Below, piece after piece: positions 35,850 through 42,714 of a stretch of 64,000 nt of DNA. Source of the DNA: Mycolicibacter sinensis (GTDB taxonomy: Bacteria; Actinomycetota; Actinomycetes; Mycobacteriales; Mycobacteriaceae); contig NZ_LZJK01000076.1 of assembly GCF_001667945.1 (NCBI RefSeq), positions 22,235 through 86,234 of the forward strand, in the 5' to 3' direction. How positions within the stretch are numbered: position 1 is the first letter of the stretch; every line of letters begins with the position of its first letter. The position numbers and the translations under genes were made by a program. The notes beneath the pieces were generated by a model. It was not told where the DNA came from. It saw only the letters and a list, made by a program, of their open reading frames with translations, and did not search any database.

Positions 35850-35873
35850 TACCCGTCACCGTGGTTGTCAAAC
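35850..35873 (-). promoter_or_regulatory. SigF-type promoter of the ThDP enzyme-flavoprotein operon
   Basis: Minus-strand GTTT (35873-35870) and GGGTA (35854-35850), spacer 15 nt; start codon 28 nt downstream with a Shine-Dalgarno. Confidence 0.7.
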
Positions 35874-35879
35874 AGCCCG

Positions 35880-36539
35880 TCAGACCACGGTGCTGTTCTG
35901 TTCTGTCACAGCGCCGCCGGCCACCCGAAGGTCACTGACGAATGCGCGGTAGGCCGCTGCCCGGTCGGTCCGGTCGCGCAGCACCGCCGAGGGATGCACG
36001 GTGGCCAGGACCGGCGGCCCGGATCGGCCCGGCACCTCGATCAGCTCTCCGCGCCCGGTGGAGATCCGGAACGCCGGGCCCAGTAACGATTGCGCGGCAG
36101 TAGCACCCAGGCAGACCACCAGTTGCGGACCCACCGCGTCGATCTCGGCGATCAGCCACGGTCGGCACGCCACCACCTCGGTGCGGCCGGGCTTCTGGTG
36201 GATCCGGCGCTTGCCCTCGCGGCGGGTGAACTTGAAATGCTTGACCGCGTTGGTCGCATAGACCAAGCCCGGGTCGATGCCGGCGTCGCTTATCGCACGC
36301 TCGAGCAGCCGCCCGGCCGGACCCACGAAGGGATGGCCCTGCCGGTCCTCCTGGTCGCCGGGCTGCTCCCCGACCAGCATCAGCGGCGCCCCGCGGCGGC
36401 CCTCGCCGAACACCGTCTGGGTGGCGTCGCGGTACAGCTCGCAGCCGTGACACCCCGCGGCCGCGACCCGCAGTGCGCTCAGCGTCCGCTTCTCCGGCAG
36501 ATAGCGCTGCGCCCCCGGCACTTTCGTCGTTGCGCTCAC
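35880..36539 (-). CDS. udgX: UdgX-type uracil-DNA glycosylase
   Basis: A 219-residue family-4-like glycosylase. Motif A is GEQPGDQEDRQGHPFVGPAGR, motif B is VHPSAVLR, and between them is the R-loop KRRIHQKP, which defines UdgX. In M. smegmatis UdgX the His of this loop forms a covalent bond with the abasic deoxyribose after uracil removal. N-terminal Cys residues (CHGCELY) would bind the 4Fe-4S cluster. GTG 36539 overlaps the upstream stop by 4 nt, so it is translated behind an F420-type oxidoreductase and likely shares its SigF-type promoter. Confidence 0.93.
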   Translation of the reverse strand: MSATTKVPGAQRYLPEKRTLSALRVAAAGCHGCELYRDATQTVFGEGRRGAPLMLVGEQPGDQEDRQGHPFVGPAGRLLERAISDAGIDPGLVYATNAVKHFKFTRREGKRRIHQKPGRTEVVACRPWLIAEIDAVGPQLVVCLGATAAQSLLGPAFRISTGRGELIEVPGRSGPPVLATVHPSAVLRDRTDRAAAYRAFVSDLRVAGGAVTEQNSTVV

Positions 36540-37492
36540 GCCGCCAGCTCCGGCGCGATCTCGGATTCCCAGAAGGCGAAGAACTCCTCCTGGTCTCCGC
36601 CGATCTGCTGCACGTAGACCTCGTCGAAGCCGGCGTCGGCGAATTCGCGGATCCGGTCCAGATACGGTTTGGCGTCCGGGCCGGCCGGCACCGCCTGTGC
36701 CACCATGTCGGCGGTGACCAGACTCGAGGCCTGCTCGAAATGCGTCGGCGTGGGCAGGTTCTGGCCCAGTTCACCGGGGAGCTGCTCACTGGCCCACAAC
36801 GCCTGCGCGGTGCGCACCCCCTGCTCCTTCGACGGCGCGTAGCACACCTTGAACCCGGCCTGGGTGGGCTTGCCCATCCCGCCGGCATGGTGGAACTCCG
36901 AGACCAGCGCGGCGTCGGGCATGCTGCACTGGTACCCGTCGCCGATCCGGCCCGCCAGCCGCGCCGAATGCGGGCCGTAACCGGAGACGTAGATCGGTGT
37001 CGGCTTCGGCGGCAGCGTGTAGAGCCGGGCGTTCTCCACGGTGTAGTAGCGCCCGTGGTGGTTGACCTGGTGGCCGGTGAACAGCTCGCGGATCACCGCG
37101 ACGGCCTCGTCGAGCATGCCGCGGCGGATGGCCGCCGACGGCCAGCGTGCACCGGTGATGTGTTCGTTCAACGCTTCTCCGGTCCCGACCCCCAGAACGA
37201 AGCGGCCGTCGTGTTGGGCGGCGCTGGTCGCTGCGGCCTGCGCGACCACCGCCGGATGGGTGCGCATGATCGGGCAGGTGACGGCAGTGGTGATCGGCAG
37301 CGTGCAGGCCTGCGACAGTGCGCCGATCACCGACCACACGAACGGGCTGTGGCCCTGCTGGTCGGTCCAGGGGTGGAAGTGATCGGAGATCCACAGCGCC
37401 TCGAACCCGGCCCGCTGCGCCCGGGTGGCCTGACGAACCAGCTCGTTGGGGTGAAACTCCTCGCTGGACAACGCATAACCGAGGGTCGTCAT
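36536..37492 (-). CDS. LLM-class F420-dependent oxidoreductase (TIGR03557-type)
   Basis: A 318-residue F420-type enzyme: MTTLGYALSSEEFHPNELVRQA at the start, ISDHFHPWTDQQGHSPFVW, VTCPIMRTHPAVVAQAAAT, LGVGTGEALNEHITG and VSGYGPHSARLAGRIGDGY. It is clearly related to the enzyme at 2491-3474. Substrate unknown. First gene of a unit with udgX. ATG 37492 lies 10 nt from a SigF-like -10. Confidence 0.88.
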   Translation of the reverse strand: MTTLGYALSSEEFHPNELVRQATRAQRAGFEALWISDHFHPWTDQQGHSPFVWSVIGALSQACTLPITTAVTCPIMRTHPAVVAQAAATSAAQHDGRFVLGVGTGEALNEHITGARWPSAAIRRGMLDEAVAVIRELFTGHQVNHHGRYYTVENARLYTLPPKPTPIYVSGYGPHSARLAGRIGDGYQCSMPDAALVSEFHHAGGMGKPTQAGFKVCYAPSKEQGVRTAQALWASEQLPGELGQNLPTPTHFEQASSLVTADMVAQAVPAGPDAKPYLDRIREFADAGFDEVYVQQIGGDQEEFFAFWESEIAPELAA

Positions 37493-37502
37493 GGCTCAGG
37501 CA

Positions 37503-37527
37503 TACCCGTCGTGGCGTCGGCTAATCC
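37503..37527 (-). promoter_or_regulatory. SigF-type promoter of the F420-type/udgX unit
   Basis: Minus-strand GGATT (37527-37523) and GGGTA (37507-37503), spacer 15 nt. One mismatch in the -35. Leaderless spacing of 10 nt to ATG 37492. Divergent from the promoter at 37552. Confidence 0.55.
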
Positions 37528-37551
37528 TCAGCGAGTTCGCGGCTGGCCGTC

Positions 37552-37577
37552 GGTTAGTCGTCGCAGACGTCTGGGTA
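37552..37577 (+). promoter_or_regulatory. SigF-type promoter of the 79-residue protein gene
   Basis: GGTTA (37552-37556) and GGGTA (37573-37577), spacer 16 nt; one mismatch in the -35. ATG 38 nt downstream after a GGGGGG ribosome site. Confidence 0.58.
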
Positions 37578-37615
37578 GCCGATTGGCAGAAACATCAAGA
37601 CCTAGGGGGGATTCG

Positions 37616-37855
37616 ATGGCCGACGTAAAGAACGTGGAGAGCGGCCAGCGCACCGGCACCAAGGACCGCGACTACGACCTGTTGTGGTTCGTGGAGAACT
37701 GCCTGGACAACGCACTGCGGATGGACGTCTACATCGCCGACGCCGAACGCACCGGCGACACCGAGTTGGCCGACCTGTTCCGGCGCGCCCAGAACGCCAG
37801 CCGCAAGGGCGCCGAAGAGGGCAAGTCGCTGCTGGCGCACCGGCTGCGCGACTGA
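37616..37855 (+). CDS. Small conserved hypothetical protein (helical)
   Basis: A 79-residue charged, helix-rich protein (DYDLLWFVENCLDNALRMDVYIADAERTGDTELADLFRRAQNASRKGAEEGKSLLAHRL in pieces). No signal or membrane segment. I recognise the type as a conserved small mycobacterial protein but not a function. ATG 37616 is the only start compatible with the conserved-looking core. Confidence 0.75.
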   Translation: MADVKNVESGQRTGTKDRDYDLLWFVENCLDNALRMDVYIADAERTGDTELADLFRRAQNASRKGAEEGKSLLAHRLRD

Positions 37856-37871
37856 ACATGCGCCTACCGCG

Positions 37872-38039
37872 ATGCCCGAGCAGGTCACCGATGTCTTCTT
37901 GCTGACTTACCTCGGGAAGCCGGTGGATGCCTTCCTGCGTCGCGAGGACGCAGCGGCGGAGCTCTCCACCTACAGCGTGGAGGAGCAATCGGTGATGGAG
38001 ATAGTCCCGGTACGGCTGATCGGCGGCGGTGAGCCGTAG
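37872..38039 (+). CDS. Small hypothetical protein (55 residues)
   Basis: An open frame from ATG 37872 to TAG 38039 reading MPEQVTDVFLLTYLGKPVDA then FLRREDAAAELSTYSVEEQ and ending IVPVRLIGGGEP. Composition, alternating strand-helix pattern and the codon third-position GC preference look coding. It follows the 79-residue gene by 16 nt and may be in its operon. Function unknown. Confidence 0.6.
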   Translation: MPEQVTDVFLLTYLGKPVDAFLRREDAAAELSTYSVEEQSVMEIVPVRLIGGGEP

Positions 38040-38080
38040 CGCCGCTGCTGCGGCACCGGCCGCGGGTCTGGACCCGCTGC

Positions 38081-38308
38081 TCAGGGCGTAGGCGTGGGCG
38101 CCGTGGTGGTCGCCGGAGCGTCGGACGGCGTCGGCGTCGCGTCCGCGGGCTTACGGGTCGTCGGAGGGCCGGACGACGTCGGCGTCATGGTGGTCGAGGT
38201 GGTGTCCGGATCGGCGAACGCGCCCGGCACGATCGCGACCGCGGCGCAGCCGACAGCCATTGACGTCACAAGTGCCGCCCTACCCAGAATCTGATATCCC
38301 GCGACCAT
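38081..38308 (-). CDS. Small secreted Thr/Pro-rich protein
   Basis: A 75-residue protein with a signal peptide (ILGRAALVTSMAVGCAAVAIVPGAFADPD, cleavage likely after AFA) and a mature part of only Thr, Pro, Ser, Ala and Asp (TTSTTMTPTSSGPP). Such tails are candidates for O-mannosylation in mycobacteria. ATG 38308 has GGGGAGGGG upstream, and a SigF-type promoter lies 53 nt away. Confidence 0.72.
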   Translation of the reverse strand: MVAGYQILGRAALVTSMAVGCAAVAIVPGAFADPDTTSTTMTPTSSGPPTTRKPADATPTPSDAPATTTAPTPTP

Positions 38309-38361
38309 GCTGGCCCCTCCCCGATGTTTGCCCCGCCGGGCGCGCGGCGCGTGAGGGTGTT

Positions 38362-38385
38362 TACCCCCGAGGCGGGTACCTAAAC
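38362..38385 (-). promoter_or_regulatory. SigF-type promoter of the secreted Thr/Pro protein gene
   Basis: Minus-strand GTTT (38385-38382) and GGGTA (38366-38362), spacer 15 nt. It begins only 14 nt past the end of the glycan operon (UGD stop at 38399). Confidence 0.65.
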
Positions 38386-38398
38386 ATGACCGCCCAGG

Positions 38399-39691
38399 TC
38401 AGTAGCCGCCCGGTGTTCCGTTGCCGAGGCAGACCAGCCGGGCCCCGCCGACCGCGCTGCGGTCGACGACGTTGCGGGTGTCGACGACCACCGCACCGGC
38501 AGCGGCGCACCGGGCGATGGCCTCCCAGTCCAACTCGGCGAAGTCGGGCCATTCGGTGAGCACCACGATCGCGTCGGCGTCCTTGGCCGCGACGTAGGGA
38601 TCGTCGGCGGCCGGGATCGGCAGGTGCGCGGTATCGATCATCGCCAGCCGCGGGTCATAACCGGTGACCTGGGCGCCGCCGGCCTGCAAGCCGGCGCAGA
38701 CCGCGATCGCCGGGGAGTCACGGATGTCGCTGGTGCCGGCTTTGAACGTCAAGCCCAGCACCGCGACCTTCAGCTCGGCCAGCGGGCGGCCCACCCGGTG
38801 CCGCAGCATGGCGGCGATCCGGTGCACCTGGGCGGCGTTGGTCCGCCGGGCCGATTCGATCTCCCGCAGTTCCACACCGTGCGCCCGGCCGGTGCACACC
38901 AGTGCCGCACTGTCCTTCGGCAGGCAGGAACCGCCCCAGCCCGGGCCCGGCCGCAGAAAGTGCGGGCCGATCCGCGGGTCGGCGCCCATGCAGCGGGCGA
39001 TGTCGGCGATATCGGCGCCGACGCGGCTGGACAGCTGAGCCAGCGAATTGACGAAGGACAGTTTGACCGCCAGGAAGGCGTTGCTGGCGTACTTGGCCAG
39101 CTCCGCACTCTCCAAGCTCATCCGCAACACCGGGGCGGCATCGTTGGAGTACAGCTTCGCGACCCGCTCGGCTGCCGCACCGTCGTCGGCTCCGATCACC
39201 ACCCGGTCGGGGTGGCAGAAATCCTCGACTGCGTAACCTTCGCGCAGAAACTCGGGATTGGCCACGACGTGGATGCCGCGGGCCGCCAGCGGCGCACCGA
39301 TGCGCCGGCAGGTGCCGGGCGGAACAGTGGATTTGACCGCCACCGTCGATCCCGGCGACATCGTGTCGGCAAGCTGCGCGACAACGCGTTCGACGGCTCG
39401 CAGGTCGGCGCTGCCGTCGTCACTGGTCGGCGTCGGCACGCATACGAAGACGACGTCGCGGTCGGCCAGCAGGCCGTAGTCGTCGGTGATCCGCAGGGTT
39501 CCGTGCGCCAGCCCGGCACGCAACAGGTCGTTGACGCCGGGTTCGTCGATCGCGGCGTATCCGACCCGCAACTCGGCGACGCGCCGCCGGTCGGTGTCGA
39601 TGCACACCGTGTCGACACCGGCGGCGGCCAGACACACCGCACTGGTCAACCCGACATATCCGGCACCGACGACACCGACGCGTGATGTCAT
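38399..39691 (-). CDS. UDP-glucose 6-dehydrogenase family protein
   Basis: A 430-residue NAD-dependent sugar-nucleotide dehydrogenase. The N terminus RVGVVGAGYVGLTSAVCLAAAG binds NAD; the catalytic Cys is in WGGSCLPKDSAALV near residue 258; FVNSLAQLSSRVGADI and LGLTFKAGTSDIRDSPA are also diagnostic. Expected product is UDP-glucuronate, which the UXS-type enzyme at 47548 could decarboxylate to UDP-xylose. ATG 39691 overlaps the GT9 stop (ATGA); ATG 39697 is the alternative. Last gene of the operon. Confidence 0.9.
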   Translation of the reverse strand: MTSRVGVVGAGYVGLTSAVCLAAAGVDTVCIDTDRRRVAELRVGYAAIDEPGVNDLLRAGLAHGTLRITDDYGLLADRDVVFVCVPTPTSDDGSADLRAVERVVAQLADTMSPGSTVAVKSTVPPGTCRRIGAPLAARGIHVVANPEFLREGYAVEDFCHPDRVVIGADDGAAAERVAKLYSNDAAPVLRMSLESAELAKYASNAFLAVKLSFVNSLAQLSSRVGADIADIARCMGADPRIGPHFLRPGPGWGGSCLPKDSAALVCTGRAHGVELREIESARRTNAAQVHRIAAMLRHRVGRPLAELKVAVLGLTFKAGTSDIRDSPAIAVCAGLQAGGAQVTGYDPRLAMIDTAHLPIPAADDPYVAAKDADAIVVLTEWPDFAELDWEAIARCAAAGAVVVDTRNVVDRSAVGGARLVCLGNGTPGGY

Positions 39692-40632
39692 GCGCATTCC
39701 GCGAGGACGTCTCGGGCCGCGGCGATGACCCGCGCCGGGGTGATCAGCAGCAGTCCCGCATCCGGCCGATCGGCGTGCGGGTCGCCGCGGTCACCGGCCC
39801 AGATGGCGACGTGCGGGCCGGGGCCGCGGGGGCCCCAGTGCGCCGGGGGGGTCGGACCGAACAGCAGCACCGAAGCGGTCCCGGTAGCGGTGGCGATATG
39901 CCCGATGCCGGTGTCCCCGCACACCAGCAGCCGCGCGTCGCTGATCAACGCGACCATCCCGAGCAGGTCCAGTTCGCCGGCGAGCACCGATGACGACCTC
40001 AGTCCGGCGTAGGCGGCGACGATCTCGGCCAGCGAACGTTCGGCGGCCGATCCGGTGATCACCACCCGGTGCCCGGAACGGCTCAGCGCCGCGGCGACCG
40101 CGGCGAACCGGTCCGCCGGCCAGCGCCGCGCCGGTGCCGCGGCGCCGGGGTGAATCACCACGACGCCGTCGCGGCGCGGGTATCCCGGTGGCCGGGCGAT
40201 GCCGAGTTCCCCAGGACGACACGCGATTCCGGCGTGTTCCAGCAGCATGCACCAGCGATCCACATCGTGCAGGTCGTCGCGCCAGGGCGGTCCGTTGACC
40301 GCGGGATAGGAGCAATTGCTGTGGCTGATAAGCGTTTTCGCCCCGGTCGACAGCAGGTCGGTGATGCTCTGCGGGCCCCGCCCGTGCAGGTTGACCGCCG
40401 CCTGCGGCGCCGGACCGGACCAGTGCAGCGCACCGAGACCGGCGGTCGGCACCACCGCGTCCACCGCCCCGCACAGCAAGGCCAGCGGTTTCAGCGGTTC
40501 CGGTGTGGCCAGCACGATCCGAGCCGACGGGTACGCCCGCCGCAGCCCGCGCAGTGCCGGCACGCCGGTGAGCAGGTCGCCCACCCCCAGTGCGCGCAGC
40601 ACCAGCACCGTGGCGCTGCCGGTTACGGCCAC
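39688..40632 (-). CDS. Family 9 glycosyltransferase (heptosyltransferase-like)
   Basis: A 314-residue GT9 protein. LRALGVGDLLTGVPALRGLRRAYP at the start, VVIHPGAAAPARRWPADRFAAVA in the middle and CGDTGIGHIATATGTASVLLFGPTPP define the heptosyltransferase (WaaC/F/Q) family, which uses ADP-heptose in Gram-negatives. The neighbouring genes make ADP-heptose precursors, so the donor is probably ADP-heptose (inference). GTG 40632 overlaps the SDR stop by 10 nt. Confidence 0.85.
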   Translation of the reverse strand: MAVTGSATVLVLRALGVGDLLTGVPALRGLRRAYPSARIVLATPEPLKPLALLCGAVDAVVPTAGLGALHWSGPAPQAAVNLHGRGPQSITDLLSTGAKTLISHSNCSYPAVNGPPWRDDLHDVDRWCMLLEHAGIACRPGELGIARPPGYPRRDGVVVIHPGAAAPARRWPADRFAAVAAALSRSGHRVVITGSAAERSLAEIVAAYAGLRSSSVLAGELDLLGMVALISDARLLVCGDTGIGHIATATGTASVLLFGPTPPAHWGPRGPGPHVAIWAGDRGDPHADRPDAGLLLITPARVIAAARDVLAECA

Positions 40633-41312
40633 GACGATTCCTCGCTGGAACACACCACCATCTCCCGGATTTCGCAGCCGGCCGGCTGGCGCAGCGCGAA
40701 CAGCACCGCCTCTGCCACCAGGTCGGGGTCGTTGAGTTTGGCGTCGGGCGGCGGCTTGTACTGCTCGGCGCGGCCGTCGAAGAACGGTGTGGTCATTCCG
40801 CCCGGGATCAGCAGCGTCACGCCGACTTCACCGGCCAGTTCGGCGGCCAGCGCCCGGGTGAACCCGACCACCCCGAACTTCGAGGCACAGTAGGCGGTGG
40901 CGTCGCTGACTGCTTTGATCCCCAGCGTCGATGCGCAGGTCACGATCCGGGCGTCGTCGGCGTCGAGGTACGGCAGGGCGGCACGGATCACCGCGGCGGT
41001 GCCCAGCAGGTTGACATGCAGCACCCGCTCCCAGTCCTTGGCCGGGACGCGATCCAGCCGCCCGCAGCTGTCGATGCCCGCCGGGGTGAACACCCCCTGC
41101 AACGGCCGGTCGGCGGTGCCGGCCAGGTCGGCGACGGCCTCTTCGACCGCGGCGGTGTCGGCGAGATCGGCGCACCGGTAGGTGACGTCGTCAGCCGGTT
41201 GGTTGATGTCGATCACCAGCGGTGTCCCACCGGCGCGTTGCACCGCCCGCACCGTGGCGGCGCCCAGCCCGGAGGCACCGCCGGCGATCAAGATGTTGCC
41301 CAGTTCCTTCAT
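40623..41312 (-). CDS. Short-chain dehydrogenase/reductase in the heptose operon
   Basis: A 229-residue classical SDR with NILIAGGASGLGAATVRAV, VFTPAGIDSCG, CASTLGIK and the Y-x-x-x-K pair in ATAYCASKFGVVG. Its role is unknown. Because no HldD epimerase is present, it might modify the heptose, but it does not look like HldD and a sugar-nucleotide role is only inference. It starts 16 nt after hldE-like stop with AAGGAGTG. Confidence 0.82.
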   Translation of the reverse strand: MKELGNILIAGGASGLGAATVRAVQRAGGTPLVIDINQPADDVTYRCADLADTAAVEEAVADLAGTADRPLQGVFTPAGIDSCGRLDRVPAKDWERVLHVNLLGTAAVIRAALPYLDADDARIVTCASTLGIKAVSDATAYCASKFGVVGFTRALAAELAGEVGVTLLIPGGMTTPFFDGRAEQYKPPPDAKLNDPDLVAEAVLFALRQPAGCEIREMVVCSSEESSWP

Positions 41313-41328
41313 CTTTCACACTCCTTCG

Positions 41329-42714
41329 CTAGCGGACAGCGGCGATCAGCTTCGACGACGAGTAGCCCGGGATGGTGGGTAGCACCAGCACCTGACCGCC
41401 GTGGCGGCGCACCGTTTCCGCCTCGGGCAGTTCCACTCCGCCGTAGTCGCCGCCTTTGACCCAGATGTCGGGCCGGAGCCTCTCGAGCACCGCAGTCGGC
41501 GAGGTCTCGTGGAAGATCGCTACGCCGTCCACGCAGGCCAGCGCGGCCAGCACCCGCGCGCGGTCCTCGGCGGGCACCACCGGGCGTCCGGTGCCTTTGA
41601 GCGCCCGCACCGAATCGTCGGAGTTGATCAGCACCACCAGTGCGTCGCCCAGGTCGCGAGCCCGCCGCAGCAACCGGACGTGGCCGGTGTGCAGCAGGTC
41701 GAAGCACCCGCCGGTCGCCACCAGCGTGCCGCCGCGCCGCCGGACCCGATGGGCCAGCGCCGTCACCGCCGCCATGCCGGTGACCGCGCCGCCCGGCGTG
41801 CTCAGGTCGATCCCGCCCGGGATCGGCATGGCGCTGGACACGCCGGCCGCGCCGCCGGCCACCACGAAGCGAGACGCATCGGCCACCGCGGCGCTGGCCG
41901 CCGCCAGCGCGTCGGCGCCATTGGCCAGGGCCAGTGCGGCGGCCACCGCGAAGCGGTCGCCGGCACCGCAGGTGTCGCTGCGGCCGCCGGTGGTACCCGG
42001 CGAGCGGATGTGGTGCGCGGCGTGCCGCGCGTCGGCGAACAGCGCGCCGCCGGCCCCCAGCGTGACGCTGACGGCGCCGGCGCCCCAGGCCCGCCGCAGC
42101 GCGTCGGCCCGCTGCCCCCCGCCGGCCGACGGGGCGAAGATCTTCGCCTCGGCGTCGTTCGGTGTCGCCAGGGCACACCGCGGGATCGGCACCGCGCCGC
42201 GCGGATGCGGGTCCCACACCACGGTTGTCCGTGCCGCGGCAGCGGTCAGTGCCGAACGCAGCTCGTCGTGGGAGGCGACGCCGTGACCGTAGTCGGCGAC
42301 GCAGATCGCGGCGGCCTCGCCGAACAGCTCGCCGACCTCGGCGGGCAGTCGCTCCTCGGCCGCGTAGCCGTCGCCGTGGTCGACGCGCACCACCGATTGC
42401 CCCCCGGCCCGGATCCGGATCTTGCTGAGCGTGCCGCCGCTCAGCGGCAGCCGCACCACCTGGATGCCCGGGTGGTCCTCGGCGAAGATCCTGGCCAGGC
42501 TGCGGCCGGTGGCGTCGTCGGCGGTGGCGGTGACCAGCACGACTTCTCCGTACTCGCGGGCGGCCAGTACCGCCGCCAGCCCGGCGCCGCCGGGCCGCTG
42601 CCAGATGCGTTCCGGGTCGACGACCGGAACCGGCGCCTCCGGGGACAGTCGGCTGGCGGTACCGTCGACGTCGACATCGAGCATCGAATCCCCCACCACA
42701 ACAAGCGGTTTCAT
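41329..42714 (-). CDS. hldE: Bifunctional heptose-7-P kinase / heptose-1-P adenylyltransferase (HldE type)
   Basis: A 461-residue two-domain enzyme. Residues 1 to about 310 form a PfkB/ribokinase domain (VVVGDSMLDVDVDG at the start, GGRSDTCGAGDRFAVAAALA with the catalytic Asp). Residues about 325-461 form the adenylyltransferase (VATGGCFDLLHTGHVRLLRRARDLG, then LRPDIWVKGGDY). Together they convert heptose 7-phosphate to the 1,7-bisphosphate and later the 1-phosphate to ADP-heptose. Mycobacteria are better known for the GDP-heptose route, so this is unusual. ATG 42714 overlaps the previous stop. Confidence 0.9.
   Translation of the reverse strand: MKPLVVVGDSMLDVDVDGTASRLSPEAPVPVVDPERIWQRPGGAGLAAVLAAREYGEVVLVTATADDATGRSLARIFAEDHPGIQVVRLPLSGGTLSKIRIRAGGQSVVRVDHGDGYAAEERLPAEVGELFGEAAAICVADYGHGVASHDELRSALTAAAARTTVVWDPHPRGAVPIPRCALATPNDAEAKIFAPSAGGGQRADALRRAWGAGAVSVTLGAGGALFADARHAAHHIRSPGTTGGRSDTCGAGDRFAVAAALALANGADALAAASAAVADASRFVVAGGAAGVSSAMPIPGGIDLSTPGGAVTGMAAVTALAHRVRRRGGTLVATGGCFDLLHTGHVRLLRRARDLGDALVVLINSDDSVRALKGTGRPVVPAEDRARVLAALACVDGVAIFHETSPTAVLERLRPDIWVKGGDYGGVELPEAETVRRHGGQVLVLPTIPGYSSSKLIAAVR

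Noticed and set aside
38359..38378. Plus-strand GTTT...GGGTA pair
   Set aside because: The spacer is 11 nt, too short for a SigF promoter, and no plus-strand gene follows.
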